A stretch of 64,000 bases of DNA from Rhabdophis nuchalis (GCA_039707465.1 CM077647.1:43399110-43463109), one strand, 5' to 3'. Positions 1-10,600 are shown, numbered from the stretch's first letter. Numbers and translations are program-made. Notes: generated by a model not told the origin, from the sequence alone.

Positions 1-356
1 CCACGGCTCTGCCTACTGGTGGGGTGGAAGAAGAAGAAGAAACAATAGCAAAGAGACTCAGATCACAAAAATGATTTTCTCTTTTCTTTTTTTTATATAT
101 CGTAATTCCTGTAAGGATGTTTATAGAAACAAAACAATTGAATGTATGAAATTTTAGATTATGAAACTTACGATTTGAAATGTATGTACCCCTTCCTATT
201 TTTTTTAAATTCTTTAATGGAATTGATATTGTAAGAAGACTCGGAGGCGGTCACCAGCACCGATATGGAAGCTCTAAAATATTGTTAAAAATATCCTATT
301 TACCCCTTTCCTTTTATAAAATTGTAAAACCAATAAAATTACTTTAAAAAAAAAAA
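1..356 (+). mobile_element. 3' end of an ORF1-only L1-like (half-LINE) element
   Basis: The first 74 bases are the end of a reading frame that finishes EETIAKRLRSQK then stop (TGA 72-74). This matches the tail of the L1 ORF1-like frame on the minus strand at 12921-13769, which ends EDTIAKRLRSKK. A 3' untranslated stretch of about 271 bases follows, with AATAAA near 331 and a poly(A) run at 346-356. The nested copy at 12642-13817 has a 3' region of nearly the same length that aligns by eye, with a shared GGAGG-rich motif, a TTACCC motif and AATAAAA before the tail. In neither copy does an ORF2 lie between ORF1 and the poly(A). The window edge cuts off the 5' part, so the full structure of this copy is unknown. 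Confidence 0.7.
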
Positions 357-1198
357 GAATATATATTTTTGGAGAAATATAGTTCTATTGAACTGAACTG
401 AAATAATAAAAATAGGCAAAATTGCCTGTTTACAATTTCAGTTAGGATAGTTTGTTATTATAAATATCTGCTTATCTGAAAGAAAAGTATAAACCCATCT
501 CTCCCAGATAAATACCTCTATCAAGGAGGTAATCAGCTAAGTGACCGCCATTAAACATAAATAGAACAAGTCAATAAAGTTATTATTAAAAGGAAAGCAT
601 CCTTATAAGCAACTTAGCTTCTTTAGCATTTCATAAGGTCTCACTGTTTTAATTTTAAAAAAAGTTTGAAAATTTATCAGCTTCCAATTTTCATTGTGCA
701 GCAATTCTCTCACTCATTATGGAGGTAGAATTTGAGGCTATAATGACTATGAACTACTGTAGTAATCAGAAGATTTACTCTTCAGTATTTGTGTCTGTAT
801 GGAGAAGAAGCTACTCTAAGATACAGGGGTCACGTCCTCAACTTATGATTTTCGTAAGGTAGCTACTTAAAAGTTGAAATTGATTTTTCTAACCCTGGAC
901 ATTTGCACATGGATTGTTGGGGTAACAGTATCTGGCTTTTATTTCTGTACATTGGCAAAGTCATTGCTATGAAATAAGCAATCATATAAATCATACCAGT
1001 GAATTAATCAATAAATATGAAATACATTATCATTTGAAGAAAGGAGATGGAACATAACTCTACTTAAAATGTAGAGTCCTTTTAAGATTGCTCATATTTA
1101 AATATAATTAGTATGCAATTAATGTAAATTGAGACTCTGAAAGTAAGTATATAAGAATGCAAGAATCACTTATTTGTTTTCTTATCAATTGTTTTACA
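357..1198. other. AT-rich sequence without recognised features
   Basis: No convincing reading frame, terminal repeat or RNA gene was seen. The sequence looks like unique or very old decayed repeat DNA. Confidence 0.4.
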
Positions 1199-1206
1199 TT
1201 CTAGAG

Positions 1207-1359
1207 CAGGGGTTCCCAAACTTGGCAACTTGAAGACTTGTGGACTTCAACTCCCAGAATTCTCCAGCCAGCTCTGCTTCAACTCCCAGCTCTGCTGGCT
1301 GGAGAATTCTGGGAGTTGAAGTCCACAAGTCTTCAAGTTGCCAAGTTTGGGAACCCCTG
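1207..1359. mobile_element. Palindromic hAT-type non-autonomous element
   Basis: A 153-bp element is made of two perfect 66-bp inverted arms (1207-1272 and 1294-1359) around a 21-bp spacer. It starts CAGGGGTTCCCAAACTTGGC and ends with the reverse complement. It is flanked by a perfect 8-bp target duplication TTCTAGAG (1199-1206 and 1360-1367). An 8-bp duplication plus CAG...CTG ends is the signature of the hAT superfamily. It has no coding capacity and would need a transposase supplied elsewhere. The lack of any arm mismatch suggests recent insertion or gene conversion between the arms. Confidence 0.9.
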
Positions 1360-1367
1360 TTCTAGAG

Positions 1368-2161
1368 GGTAACATCATAACTCTTGCTCCCCTTTCTAAT
1401 GTTCCTGCATTTATAACCAAATTGGGAGTGCAGGAATAGAGATTCTTTGGAAACATCTTGCTCAGTTCTAATCAGGAAACAATGATAGAGAAAAAGACTC
1501 ATTGGAAAAGGAAGTTACTGGGCTGTATTGCCTGGTTGGGATATATATATATATATATATATAGGTAAATATGAATAAATTCAAGAGATTAAAGGAGGCT
1601 GTATTGGACCATCTTGGAATGAACAGCCTGAGAACTGGGCTGTTCTGAATTCATTCATTTGCATAAACATGTATTTTTGCCTGCCGACATGCCATCTACA
1701 GATATGCATTAAAACTTTCCATTGGGGCACACCCAACTAGACATATGGCTTTCTGCTAATTCTGCTTACTCAGAAGTTGTGAAAGATCCAAAAACTATAA
1801 ATATAGCTCCTACGAAGCAAGATTGAGGGGTTACTTTTAGCACTAAGATAATAACTGAAATATGAAAACTATAAAATATTTGTACTGACAGAATGTCACT
1901 CATAAGATCAAGCTCTCTTTTCTATTATCTCACAAGATTGGGCATAATGGACAGATGTCACACATTTCTACTAATATTACATAAAACTTTAGCAGTAAGG
2001 TTTTGACAGTAGAAGTAGACAGTAGAAGCAGTAATTCGACAGTAGAAGTCTCCATCCTTAGAAATTTAAGATATGTGGGTTTCAAAGTCCCAAAATTGTT
2101 GAATGGAAATTCTGAAATTTGAAGTCCACATATTTTAAAATTGCTAAGATGAGAAATGTTG
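1368..2161. other. AT-rich gap with an (AT)n run and an old repeat trace
   Basis: An (AT)n microsatellite lies at 1541-1562. Bases 2075-2161 weakly resemble the arm of the palindromic hAT element at 1207 (GAAGTCCACAT and a following TTGCTCTAGA-like end), probably a decayed relative. Nothing else was recognised. Confidence 0.35.
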
Positions 2162-2539
2162 CTCTAGAACCGTGATAGCGAACCCATGGCATGTGTGCCA
2201 GAGGTGCCATGCAGCTCCCTCTCTGAATGCATGCAAGCCATCACTCCAGTTCATCTCTGCTATGCATGTGCATGTGCATGCTTCCAGCCAGCCAGCTGAT
2301 CTTCAGGTCTCTGCCACACGTGTCAGAGGCAGGGTGTGTGTGTGGAGTGCATGTGTGCATGCGTGCAGGGCAGGGTGTGTGCAGGGGGTGCATGCACATG
2401 CAGGGGAAGGGGTGCCAGGGGTGAAATTGAGCAGGTTCTGACAGATTCTGGAGAACCAGTAGTGGCAATTTTGAGTAGTTCAGAGAACTGGCAAATGCCA
2501 CCTCTGGCTGGCCCCAGAGTGGAGAGGAAATGGGGATTT

Positions 2540-4937
2540 TATAATAATAATAATAATAATAATAAATTGAGATTTATTAACCGCACCCTCTCCCCACAGG
2601 GACCCGGGGCGGTGCACAGGCATAGTTAAAAACAGTATACAATAATACAAACATACTTAAAATAGAATTAAATAGAATTACCCGTGCTAAAAATATAAAA
2701 TTAAGAACCCGTTAAAATATTTGTAGTTAAAAGACAGAGAGAACTATTCAAGGCCGGCCAGTCGAAAGAGATAGGTCTTCAATTTTACACGGAAGGAGCG
2801 GAGGTCGGTGGTCGTTCTAATATCAGGGGGAAGGTCGTTCCAGAGGGCCGGGCCCGCCACAGAGAGCGCCCTTCCCCTGGGCGTCGCCCGCTGACAAAGT
2901 CTAGTGGACGGCACCCGGAGAAGCCCCTCTCTGTGGGAGCGAATCGGTCGTGAGGATGTGTGGGGCAGGATCCGATCTCGCAGATAGCTAGGTCCCGAGC
3001 CATGGAGCGCTTTGAAGATGATAACTAACACCTTGAAGCGCACCCGGAAGACGACAGGTAGCCAGTGCAGCTCGCGCAAGAGCGGTGTTACGTGGGCAAA
3101 CCTAGAGGTGCCCATAATTACTCGCGCGGCTGCATTCTGAACTAACTGAAGCCTCCGGGTGCACCTCAAGGGGAGCCCCATGTAGAGAGAGTTACAATAG
3201 TCCAGTCGGGATGTCACGAGGGCATGAGTGACTGTGCGAAGGGCGTCCCGATCCAATAGGGGGCGCAATTGGCGAACCAGGCGAACCTGGTAAAACGCCC
3301 TCCTGGCCACGGCTGTCACTTGCTCTTCCATAGACAGCCGGGTATCCAGGAGGACACCCAAATTGCGCGCCCCATCCACAGGGGCAAGATGTTCGCCCCC
3401 TATGGCCAGCGTTGGAGAAAGCTGGTTGAATCGGGCAGCCGGAAACCACAGCCACTCGGTCTTGGTCGGGTTGAGCCTAAGTCCGTTACTTCCCATCCAG
3501 ATCCGCACGGCTTCCAGGCACTGGCACATCACCGCTACGGCATCGTTGGGGTGGTTTGGGGTAGATATGTACAGCTGGGTGTCATCAGCGTACAGATGGT
3601 ACTCTACCCCAAAACCACGAATGATCTCACCCAGCGGCTTCATATATGCATTAAACAGGAGAGGCGAGAGGACCGACCCCTGAGGCACCCCGCATGTGAG
3701 GGGTCTCGGGGTCGACCTCTGCTCTCCTGCCCGCACAAATTGCGATCGGCCAGAGAGGTAGGAGGAGAACCACCGTAAAACGGTGCCTCCCACCCCCAAC
3801 CGCCCCAGCCGATGCAATAGGATACCATGGTCGATGGTATCGAAAGCCGCCGAGAGGTCTAATAGGACCAGGATGGAGGAACATCCCCCATCTCTGGCCC
3901 TCCAGAGATCATCTACCAACGCGACCAATGCCGTCTCGGTGCTATGCCCGGGCCGAAAGCCGGACTGGCGCGGATCTAGATAGTCAACTTCCTCCAGGTG
4001 ACGGGGAAATTGTTGTGCCACCACACTCTCAACAACCTTCGCCAAGAAGGGAAGGTTGGAGACTGGACGGTAGTTGTTCAAAAGAGCTGGGTCCAAAGAG
4101 GGCTTCTTGAGGAGGGGCCTCACCATAGCCTCTTTTAGGGAGGCAGGCAAGGAACCCTCACTCAAGGATGCGTTGATAACCTCTTGGAGCCAGCCTCGTG
4201 TCACCTCCCAGGATGCCAGTACAAGCCAGGAGGGGCACGGGTCCAATGAACATGTGGTGGCTCGCAGTCGCCCACGTAACCTGTCCATATCCTCGGAAGT
4301 AACGGGGTCAAACTCCTCCCAAACAAGATCTCTCTCGTGGCATCCCACTGGGCCATGAATGGGGGCTAGCTCACTCTGTATCTGGGCGGTTTTCTCCTGC
4401 AGAAAAATCACAAATTCCTCTGCCCTACCCTGTAACGGGGCTTCCCGCTCCCTCTGTTGAAGGAGGGAACGGGTCACCCTAAACAGGGCGGCAGGGCGGT
4501 TTTCTGCGGATGCTATGAGGGTGGCACAATGATGACGTTTGGCCACCCTCAGCGCCACAATGTAAGTCCGTAAATGGGCTCTTACCTGTGTCCGGTCAGA
4601 TTCAGAGCGGCTAGCCCTCCATCTTCTCTCTAGGCATCTCTTGCGGCGTTTCATCACCCGCAGCCCCTCAGTAAACCAAGGAGCCAGGGTGGTTCGCCGC
4701 CGCGAGAGAGGCCGCAAGGGCGCGACCCGATCCAAGGCTCTCACGGCCGCACTATTCTATGCGGCTGTGAGGTCCTCCATCGGGGCGCGGGTCAGGGATA
4801 CAGGAAATGGCCCAAGCGCTGTCTGGAACCCATCCGGGTCCATCAAGCGCCTGGGGCGGTACCAGATTGGTAACTCTGGTTCCGCCTCCCCGCGGAGGGG
4901 AGCAGCGGTCGGAAAGTCGAGTCGGAGAAGTGAGTGG
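2540..4937 (-). mobile_element. 5'-truncated L2-like LINE (CR1 superfamily)
   Basis: The LINE is on the minus strand, with its 3' end at about 2540 marked by a (TAA)n tail (2541-2565) and the characteristic 3' region GCACCCTCTCCCCACAGGGAC. Its 5' end falls inside the endonuclease/linker region near 4937, level with position 11358 of the longer copy at 10832-14952, so most of the endonuclease is missing. A TGG to TAG change just upstream of 4744 breaks the frame. From 4744 to 2744 it is fully open. No clear target duplication is visible. Confidence 0.85.
2744..4744 (-). CDS. L2-like LINE reverse transcriptase ORF (partial, 666 codons)
   Basis: This is the reverse transcriptase half of a LINE ORF2, the enzyme that copies its own RNA at a nicked genomic target. 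Visible motifs in order are NNYRPVSNLPFLAK (fingers), LLDLSAAFDTIDHG (motif A, about residue 295), [13 protein letters not shown] (motif B, about 350) and [11 protein letters not shown] (motif C with the YADD catalytic pair, about 385). The usual C-terminal block ALWNDLPPDIR...LKTYLF follows. The LSAAFDTIDH and YADDTQLY wording suits L2-type rather than classical CR1 elements. The frame has no internal stop, although the element is 5'-truncated and lacks an upstream endonuclease. The ATG at 4744 is simply the first after an in-frame stop and is probably not the native start. I do not expect an expressed host protein. Confidence 0.85.
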   Translation of the reverse strand: MRALDRVAPLRPLSRRRTTLAPWFTEGLRVMKRRKRCLERRWRASRSESDRTQVRAHLRTYIVALRVAKRHHCATLIASAENRPAALFRVTRSLLQQREREAPLQGRAEEFVIFLQEKTAQIQSELAPIHGPVGCHERDLVWEEFDPVTSEDMDRLRGRLRATTCSLDPCPSWLVLASWEVTRGWLQEVINASLSEGSLPASLKEAMVRPLLKKPSLDPALLNNYRPVSNLPFLAKVVESVVAQQFPRHLEEVDYLDPRQSGFRPGHSTETALVALVDDLWRARDGGCSSILVLLDLSAAFDTIDHGILLHRLGRLGVGGTVLRWFSSYLSGRSQFVRAGEQRSTPRPLTCGVPQGSVLSPLLFNAYMKPLGEIIRGFGVEYHLYADDTQLYISTPNHPNDAVAVMCQCLEAVRIWMGSNGLRLNPTKTEWLWFPAARFNQLSPTLAIGGEHLAPVDGARNLGVLLDTRLSMEEQVTAVARRAFYQVRLVRQLRPLLDRDALRTVTHALVTSRLDYCNSLYMGLPLRCTRRLQLVQNAAARVIMGTSRFAHVTPLLRELHWLPVVFRVRFKVLVIIFKALHGSGPSYLRDRILPHTSSRPIRSHREGLLRVPSTRLCQRATPRGRALSVAGPALWNDLPPDIRTTTDLRSFRVKLKTYLFRLAGLE

Positions 4938-5135
4938 TGAGTTGCTATATCCTTCCCTGATACACCTACAGAGTCGGTAGTAAAAAAAATTAAATTTCAT
5001 CACTGAGGGGCAACTATGGGGGGAATGTGCACATGCACAGGGCTCATGCATGGGGGGCGCATCCATTGCATTATGGGGTTTGGGGCACCCTTTGGACACT
5101 CAGTCCTGAAAAGGTTAACCATCAGTGTTCTAGAA

Positions 5136-5640
5136 GTAGTGGTCTCACTATTTCGTATGCGATTATAGCACATGATAAACTGAATGCTCTATGTAGGACC
5201 ATGTGATTTACCTATATACAGCCCAGGACAACAATTATCCTTCAGTTGCCCTCTTAATGCAACAGCTTCTTGTGAATTTCTCTATTCTATATAATTAATA
5301 ATTATTAATAACTGAAGAAAATTAATTTCTAAAAGGAAAATGTTACAAATAACATGATATGGAGCTACCTCAAGCTACTTGACATATTGTATTCAGTGTG
5401 TATTGTAATTTATATAATAGGTGAATTTATTGTAACATTCCAGTAATATACAAAATATACAGCAAAAATAATTATTGCATATCTTGTAATTTTTTTATAA
5501 TGGAGCTGATTTTTAATGAATTCACAAATCTCCCATTAGTTATTAAAATACATTTTTCTTATGCATTTATATTGTATATATGCTAATTGGGTACCAAAAA
5601 GATTTCATGGGATTTGGTGAACATGGTTCTGGCATTAATC
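5136..5640. other. AT-rich gap, nothing recognised
   Basis: Very AT-rich sequence with no terminal repeats or coding signature. Confidence 0.4.
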
Positions 5641-5649
5641 TGCCTTTAT

Positions 5650-6011
5650 TCTTTTTTTCCCGATTTTCATAACATATAACCGCATGTATACTATTACATA
5701 GCCAACATCATATTATATTATTAAATGTTTATATCAATTCATCTTATCATCAACTCCCAAAAACAATTAAACAATTATTGGCTCTTCTCTCTCCCTACAT
5801 CCTATTTGTACATTGTCCATCACTTTCTTCTCCCTCTCTCCCTCCTCCTCCCTTCCTCCTTTCTTCCCTCTGTCGTCTTTCTCTTCTCTACTTCCCCTTC
5901 CTCTCTTCTTCTCTCTCCCCTCTCCATTCCTTCTTTCTCTTCTCCTCTTCCCCCCTGCCCTCTCTCCTATCCCTCTCGTCTTCCCTTTCCTCTCTCCTCT
6001 ACTTCACACAC
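5650..6011 (-). mobile_element. Probable second L1 3' end with polypurine tract
   Basis: Read on the minus strand, a purine-rich GA tract (5815-6005) is followed by AT-rich sequence and an A-rich end with GAATAAAGG at 5648-5660. The order (polypurine tract, AT-rich segment, A tail) repeats that of the neighbouring L1 3' end at 6012-7197. It may be a second truncated L1 or a duplicated 3' region of the same one. Confidence 0.45.
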
Positions 6012-7197
6012 TTTTTTTTAATTCAAATTTATTATTATTATTATTTTTCCCAATTCAAAAACATTCATTGATATACATTTTTATAAATACTATTTAACAT
6101 TTATCTATTCATCATTAATCTCTATACACATTCTTACATATATACTATATGATACAGTTTGGATCGTTTTCTTGCCACCCTCTGTCTCCATCTTATTTTG
6201 CAACAGCCTTACTCCTACCTTCTCAAGCTCCCTTCTCTGCCTTCTTATTTCCTCCTCTCATTTTTCCCCTCTTCTCTCTTTTTCTCCTCTCTTTCCTCTC
6301 TTCTTTCTTATCCTCTCTCCTACTCTTAATTCCCCACCCTTACTTTATCTACTTTACCCTTCCTTCCTTTCCCTCCTCGTCTCTCCTCTTTTCGTTGTTG
6401 CCTTTGCTTGTTTATTTCTCTGATGGGTTCTGGGGGTGGCGTTTCAACGTTCCAAACTTAATATATATATTTTCCCTTAATATAAATTTCTATTAAGCAA
6501 TAATTCACATAAACATTGAACAAATACTGAGGGGTTTAATACCTCCTCCAATTTTAGTCTAATTCATCCCAAGCTGATAGGTCTTATACACATTTTACAG
6601 TCATCTTATAAATCCCTAATTCTCAATATTTCTCCTACACTTCTAATAATAGCTGTTTATTAGAGTTTATATAGAGAAAAAGATTCAAAAACAATTATTG
6701 ACTAAATCTTAACCACTACTCCCATTAAAAACCGACACTCTGTTTCCCAGCCATAGATACCAGAAATCCCAACTTTTATTAAAAAGCGATTCGCTTTTCC
6801 CTTTAAGAATATGTGTCATCCTGTCCGCTTCTGCATATCATAGAATCTTATCCAGGACCTGTTGGTTCATTAGGATTTCCTTTGACTTCCAGTATTGCAC
6901 CTATGTCATGCATGCCGCTGTTGTGATGTGTATTAATAAGTACCATGCCTCTTTAGGTACTTCTCTTGGCTTTATCCCCAACAGAAATATAACTGGGTCC
7001 AATTGAAAATCAAATCCTGTGATTTCTAACAACCAATGTTTGATAGTAGTCCAGTACCTTTTAACCTTTGGGCAGGTCCACCACTGGTGAAAGAAGGTGC
7101 CCCTGGTAGAGTCACATTTCCAACATTTGTCAGATGTAGCAGGTAACATTTTGGAAATCCTTGCTGGGGCCAGGTACCATCTGTAAATCATTTGCCT
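6012..7197 (-). mobile_element. 5'-truncated L1 LINE, ORF2 C-terminus and 3' UTR
   Basis: The minus strand carries the end of an L1 ORF2 (7191 to about 6740), then a 3' region with a long polypurine tract (plus-strand CT tract 6165-6430). It ends in AATAATAATAATAA and a short A run at 6012-6019. Polypurine tracts in the 3' UTR are a known L1 trait. The 5' end is truncated just upstream of 7191, the normal fate of most L1 copies. No target duplication was identified. Confidence 0.75.
6740..7191 (-). pseudogene. L1 ORF2 C-terminal fragment
   Basis: The open part (7191-6901) includes RWYLAPARISKMLP, then CWKCDSTRGTFFHQWWTCP and VKRYWTTI. This is the cysteine-containing C-terminal region of L1 ORF2 proteins, with its family-typical W.C, GTF.H.WW.CP pattern. 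A stop at 6901 is followed by a recognisable continuation (YWKSKEI, then DRMTHILKGK) with one further stop. It lacks the endonuclease and RT, so it cannot act alone. Confidence 0.8.
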
Positions 7198-9960
7198 TTA
7201 TCATCTGCCTTTATTCTTATATATGTGAATGTGTCTGAGCCAATTTTGGGGTCCTTTATCTCAACAGTGATACTTATCTCTGTGAGGAATTTCAATCTAT
7301 TTCACTTTAAGTCTCAGAGAAAATTCAATTGACGTTAAAAAAAAAAGAACCATTAACAGCTGGAGCACATCTGCTCCAATCAGTCATTTGCTTTAAGGTT
7401 TCTATGCCCTGCTAGATGATCACCGAGGACCCAAGGAAGCAGTGTGGGTCATCAATCTTGTAAGTATCATCTCATCAAAACCAAAGGTTACAGCCTCCTG
7501 AAATACCATGTATTGCTTCTCTTTTCACTGACGACCTACCCTTTCTCTCTTTTCCAATTCAAATATTCATTTTGATGATTATATTGTATGCTACTTGAGA
7601 CAGGGACCTATGTTTTTATGCATTCTGAAAGACTGCACAGCAATGATACTGTTTTAAAAGATTGGGAGAAAGATGAATTGGCAGTCAGTATTATAGTACT
7701 TTCTGTTAAGCCCTAACTAGTAATATTGAGAAACACTTTGATAATGTGGATAAAAGCACATCAATCCAAATGTGCTCCATTATTTTTCTTCTCAGTTGAA
7801 ATCTACTTTTTATCTTATCTTGGATATGCGTATACTTATGCATGCACTTATCTGGATCACAATTGTGCCTTTCCAAACTAATAGGAAAAATTACCCAAAA
7901 TCACCAATGTCACCTGTAAAATAGGGAGAAAACAATGTTTTCTTTGCCATAAGATTGAATTAGCAATGGCCTTTGGGTGTTTATGGTACAGCCTTTTCCT
8001 TAGCTTCCTCATGGTTTCTCAAAGACTGGAGAAAGCCTTGCAAAGTACTGCAGAACTAATGTACAAACAGAATCCAGCTATATTTCCATTTTATATCAAT
8101 TTTCTTTTAAAAACATTTTATTAAGTAACCTCAATATAATAAAGGTATAGAATAAAAGAAAATTAAAGAAAAGGATGGATGGGAAACAAACTTTCAGAGG
8201 TCTATGATTATGTTACTGTAGTGTTATAATAAAGTAGAAGTGACTCATCCTGCATGGTCTACCTTGCAAGGGTTACATCAATTCTTCAAGTTTTGTCATC
8301 CCCATTACAACTCAAGAAACTAGGGAAAGTCTCTTCGGAGTCTCTTGCCATAGCCATGTTGCTTTTGTGGGCTAACTTACTTTTACCTGGTGGGTAGCTT
8401 AGCTGTGCTTCTTTGCCTTGTTTCCCAAAATCATTATCACCTACTGTTACAGTAAGAGAGCTATCTAGGATCCTCAACATAACTACTCGCCACATTGGGA
8501 CTAATTTTGAAAACTTCTGCAAGCAAACTTGTAATAGTCCCTCAAAACCATGTTTTTATTTTACCAGAAAGATAAGAGAAAAAGAGTGGAGCATCAGGAC
8601 TGTGTGTTAAAGAAGAACAAAGAACAGACATGCACACTGGTGTTTGGTTCAATCTCACTACTTGAAGGTACAGATTATGCCCAGACTATAGGTCAATTAA
8701 CAGAAAAGTGGGCTATAATGGTGACCTCTTGGCTGATTAAAGGTTTCTGCCCTCTTCTTGGCAAGTGAAGACTTCAAAGCAATTAAAATTCTAGTAGAAA
8801 ATTATTCCAGTGTTTTTTGGAATTTGGCAAATGCCTGGCCAGCATGCTGTATGGAAAATACTGGGACTTGAAGTCAACATGGCTTGAAATTTTTAAGTTT
8901 GAGAAACAGTGGATAATATCATTACAGCAGAAATGGCATAAGAGAAAAAAATCTGCTTTTTATGATGTACAAGCAAGTTTTTTTTTCTATTTCATGATGT
9001 ATAATATATATCAGTTCTAGAAACTTCATTTCTGTTTCTTTTTCAGACAGTACTGAATGCAACTGCCTTGACAAGAGAGCAACATCTGTCCTTGTATAAG
9101 TAGATGCTTGAAAGATAAGCCACATTTTATTTATCACTTTGAGTGCATATTTGCTGTTACAGTTTGGCCTTTGCTGCCTTTTTCAGTTCCTGCATACTTT
9201 GAAAAGTGGCTTCTTTCTTGTAACAAAAACTCAGTTAAGAGCTTGGTTCTTCAAATATCTAAGCAGCAAGAACATTGAAGCATAGCTTATTCCAGGAATG
9301 ATGAAACCATTTTTCCTGGGACAGCTGAAAAGAGAAAACTACACAGAACTCAATATATCATCAGAATTTCTTCATGGAAAATGAAATATTCAGCCTTAAA
9401 GGAAAAAAAAGTGGGAGAAGGCTGGAAACAATGAAAGAACTCTGCAAGGATTCAGTTTGATTATAAGGCTAATGCAGCTCTTGTCAACTGATTCTGAATG
9501 GCATACAACTCGCCAAACAAGTAATTTGGGATTTAAAAGTACATATTTAAATGTAAATGTATATAGGTTCACACAGAAGTAATGTAATGCAGTGGGATGT
9601 TGAATCTGTAAATCCAGAGTATTTCTGCCATCTTTTTCACTTTTCAATCTCAAGAAACACTCTAAAGCTGCTCTGTTATCCTTGTTACTCCCTCTGACTT
9701 CACATGTGCAAAATAATGCTACAGTGAGAAAAATGAATTGCGAGGCAGGGTGGAAGAAGAGGGCTACTAATGAGCAAGCAGAGGCTAAACATTTCTGCCA
9801 ATGGGTTAACATGAAATAGAGATTATAAACTCCATTCCTATCTGGTTTAATTTTTTTTTCTTAGCAGGGGACCAGCAAGTAAGGTATCATTATCTTAATT
9901 ACAAGAATGCCACCATATCTGACATAGACTTTAAAAGCATGCTTAGAAAATTTTAAAAAT
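7198..9960. other. Long gap with only weak repeat traces
   Basis: No coding region was supported. At 8830-8915 there is a decayed copy of the palindromic hAT arm (CCAGCATGCTG, GGACTTGAAGTC, AAGTTTGAGAAACAGTGG). The short frames here have no recognisable domains. Confidence 0.35.
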
Positions 9961-9963
9961 CAG

Positions 9964-10326
9964 AATAGAATACAATAGAATACTTTATTGTCATTTAAAT
10001 ATACACTAATCAGCATATATTAAAATGAAATTTTGTTGCATTCTACTTTCAAAAGATAATCATTATGCATATACCCATACAGACATACACATATGACACA
10101 GAGAAACAGCACAGTCTAGTTCAGATATATACATATACATGTAGGGGGGAAGAATCCTGTGATTTTACAAAACAGATGGCCTAAGGAACAAAACAGTTAC
10201 AGAATCTGGTAGTCCTGCTATAGATTTTCATAACCTCCTCCCAGAGGGAAACAATAGAAACAGACTGTGAAGTGGTTGTGTGAGGGTCTCTAGCAATACT
10301 TAACAATAACAATACTCTAACAATAT
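9964..10326 (-). mobile_element. 3' end of a Rex1-like (CR1-superfamily) LINE, split by gypsy
   Basis: On the minus strand the sequence encodes the conserved LINE C-terminal stretch seen as LWEEVMKIYSRTTRF (usually SGRRYRSI.TRTTR). A 3' UTR follows, ending AATAAAGTATTCTATTGTATTCTATTC at 9964-9990, read in pieces. The upstream part of the same LINE resumes at 18942-19440 on the same strand, so the gypsy element inserted into it. Assignment to Rex1 rather than another CR1-superfamily branch is from memory. Confidence 0.7.
10322..10326. repeat. Left target-site duplication of the gypsy element (AATAT)
   Basis: AATAT at 10322-10326 is repeated at 18942-18946, directly outside the two LTRs. A 5-bp duplication is normal for Ty3/gypsy integrases. 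Confidence 0.85.
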
Positions 10327-10600
10327 TGTTGCGTCCTCAAGGCTTCGTCGTCGTAGCAACCCATCGCTTGCTCCTGATTGGCGGAGACGTGAGCAACCAG
10401 CTGGCAGGAGAATACAGCATTGTCATTGGCCGAGTGCCTGACAGCTCCGCTATAAAAGAGCTGTCAACTGTCAAATGTTTGCTGTTTGCCGGTCCGGGGT
10501 TTGCCTTGCCTTGTTGCCTTGTTACATTAATAAAAGGTTTTTGTTAGCTTGCAACCTGCCTCGCCTCAGTTCCTGCCCGCTTCATTCTCCCTACAGAACA
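10327..10600 (+). repeat. Gypsy 5' LTR
   Basis: This 274-bp repeat begins TGTTGCGTCC and ends CTACAGAACA, i.e. TG...CA. It contains a CCAAT-box-like ATTGGCGG (about 10378), a TATA box TATAAAA at 10451-10457 and a polyadenylation signal AATAAA at 10529-10534. The 3' LTR matches it closely apart from scattered substitutions and a short insertion. Confidence 0.92.
10451..10457 (+). promoter_or_regulatory. TATA box of the gypsy 5' LTR
   Basis: TATAAAA lies upstream of AGAGCTGTCA and is conserved at 18735-18741 in the 3' LTR. Its position, about 80 bp before the AATAAA, fits the U3/R promoter of a compact LTR. Confidence 0.7.

Larger units (their letters stand above)
2416..5005. mobile_element. 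Second hAT-type element, split by an L2-like LINE
   Basis: The left part (2416 to about 2540) and the right part (about 4938-5005) match the intact 244-bp hAT element at 30238-30481. Left words such as GTTCTGACAGATTCTGGAGA and right words such as GTAGTAAAAAAAATT are shared. Ends are CAGGGGTGAAATT and AAATTTCATCACTG. The intervening sequence is the L2-like LINE. The target duplication is poor (AGGGG shared), so insertion into the outer hAT rests mainly on continuity of both families across the junctions. Confidence 0.72.
2170..5127. mobile_element. hAT-type element hosting two nested insertions
   Basis: The left end CCGTGATAGCGAACC (2170) and the right end GGTTAACCATCAGTG (to 5127) are imperfect inverted repeats (about 10 of 15 matches). 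They are flanked by near-identical 8-bp duplications CTCTAGAA (2162-2169) and TTCTAGAA (5128-5135). The end resembles the element at 53500-53977. Removing the nested material (2416-5005) leaves about 370 bp of element, rich in CATG/TGTG words, with no transposase. It is the oldest layer of this nest. Confidence 0.7.

Noticed and set aside
3269..3778. Plus-strand frame of 169 codons
   Set aside because: It is antisense to the RT frame at 2744-4744; GC-rich coding sequence often leaves the other strand open.
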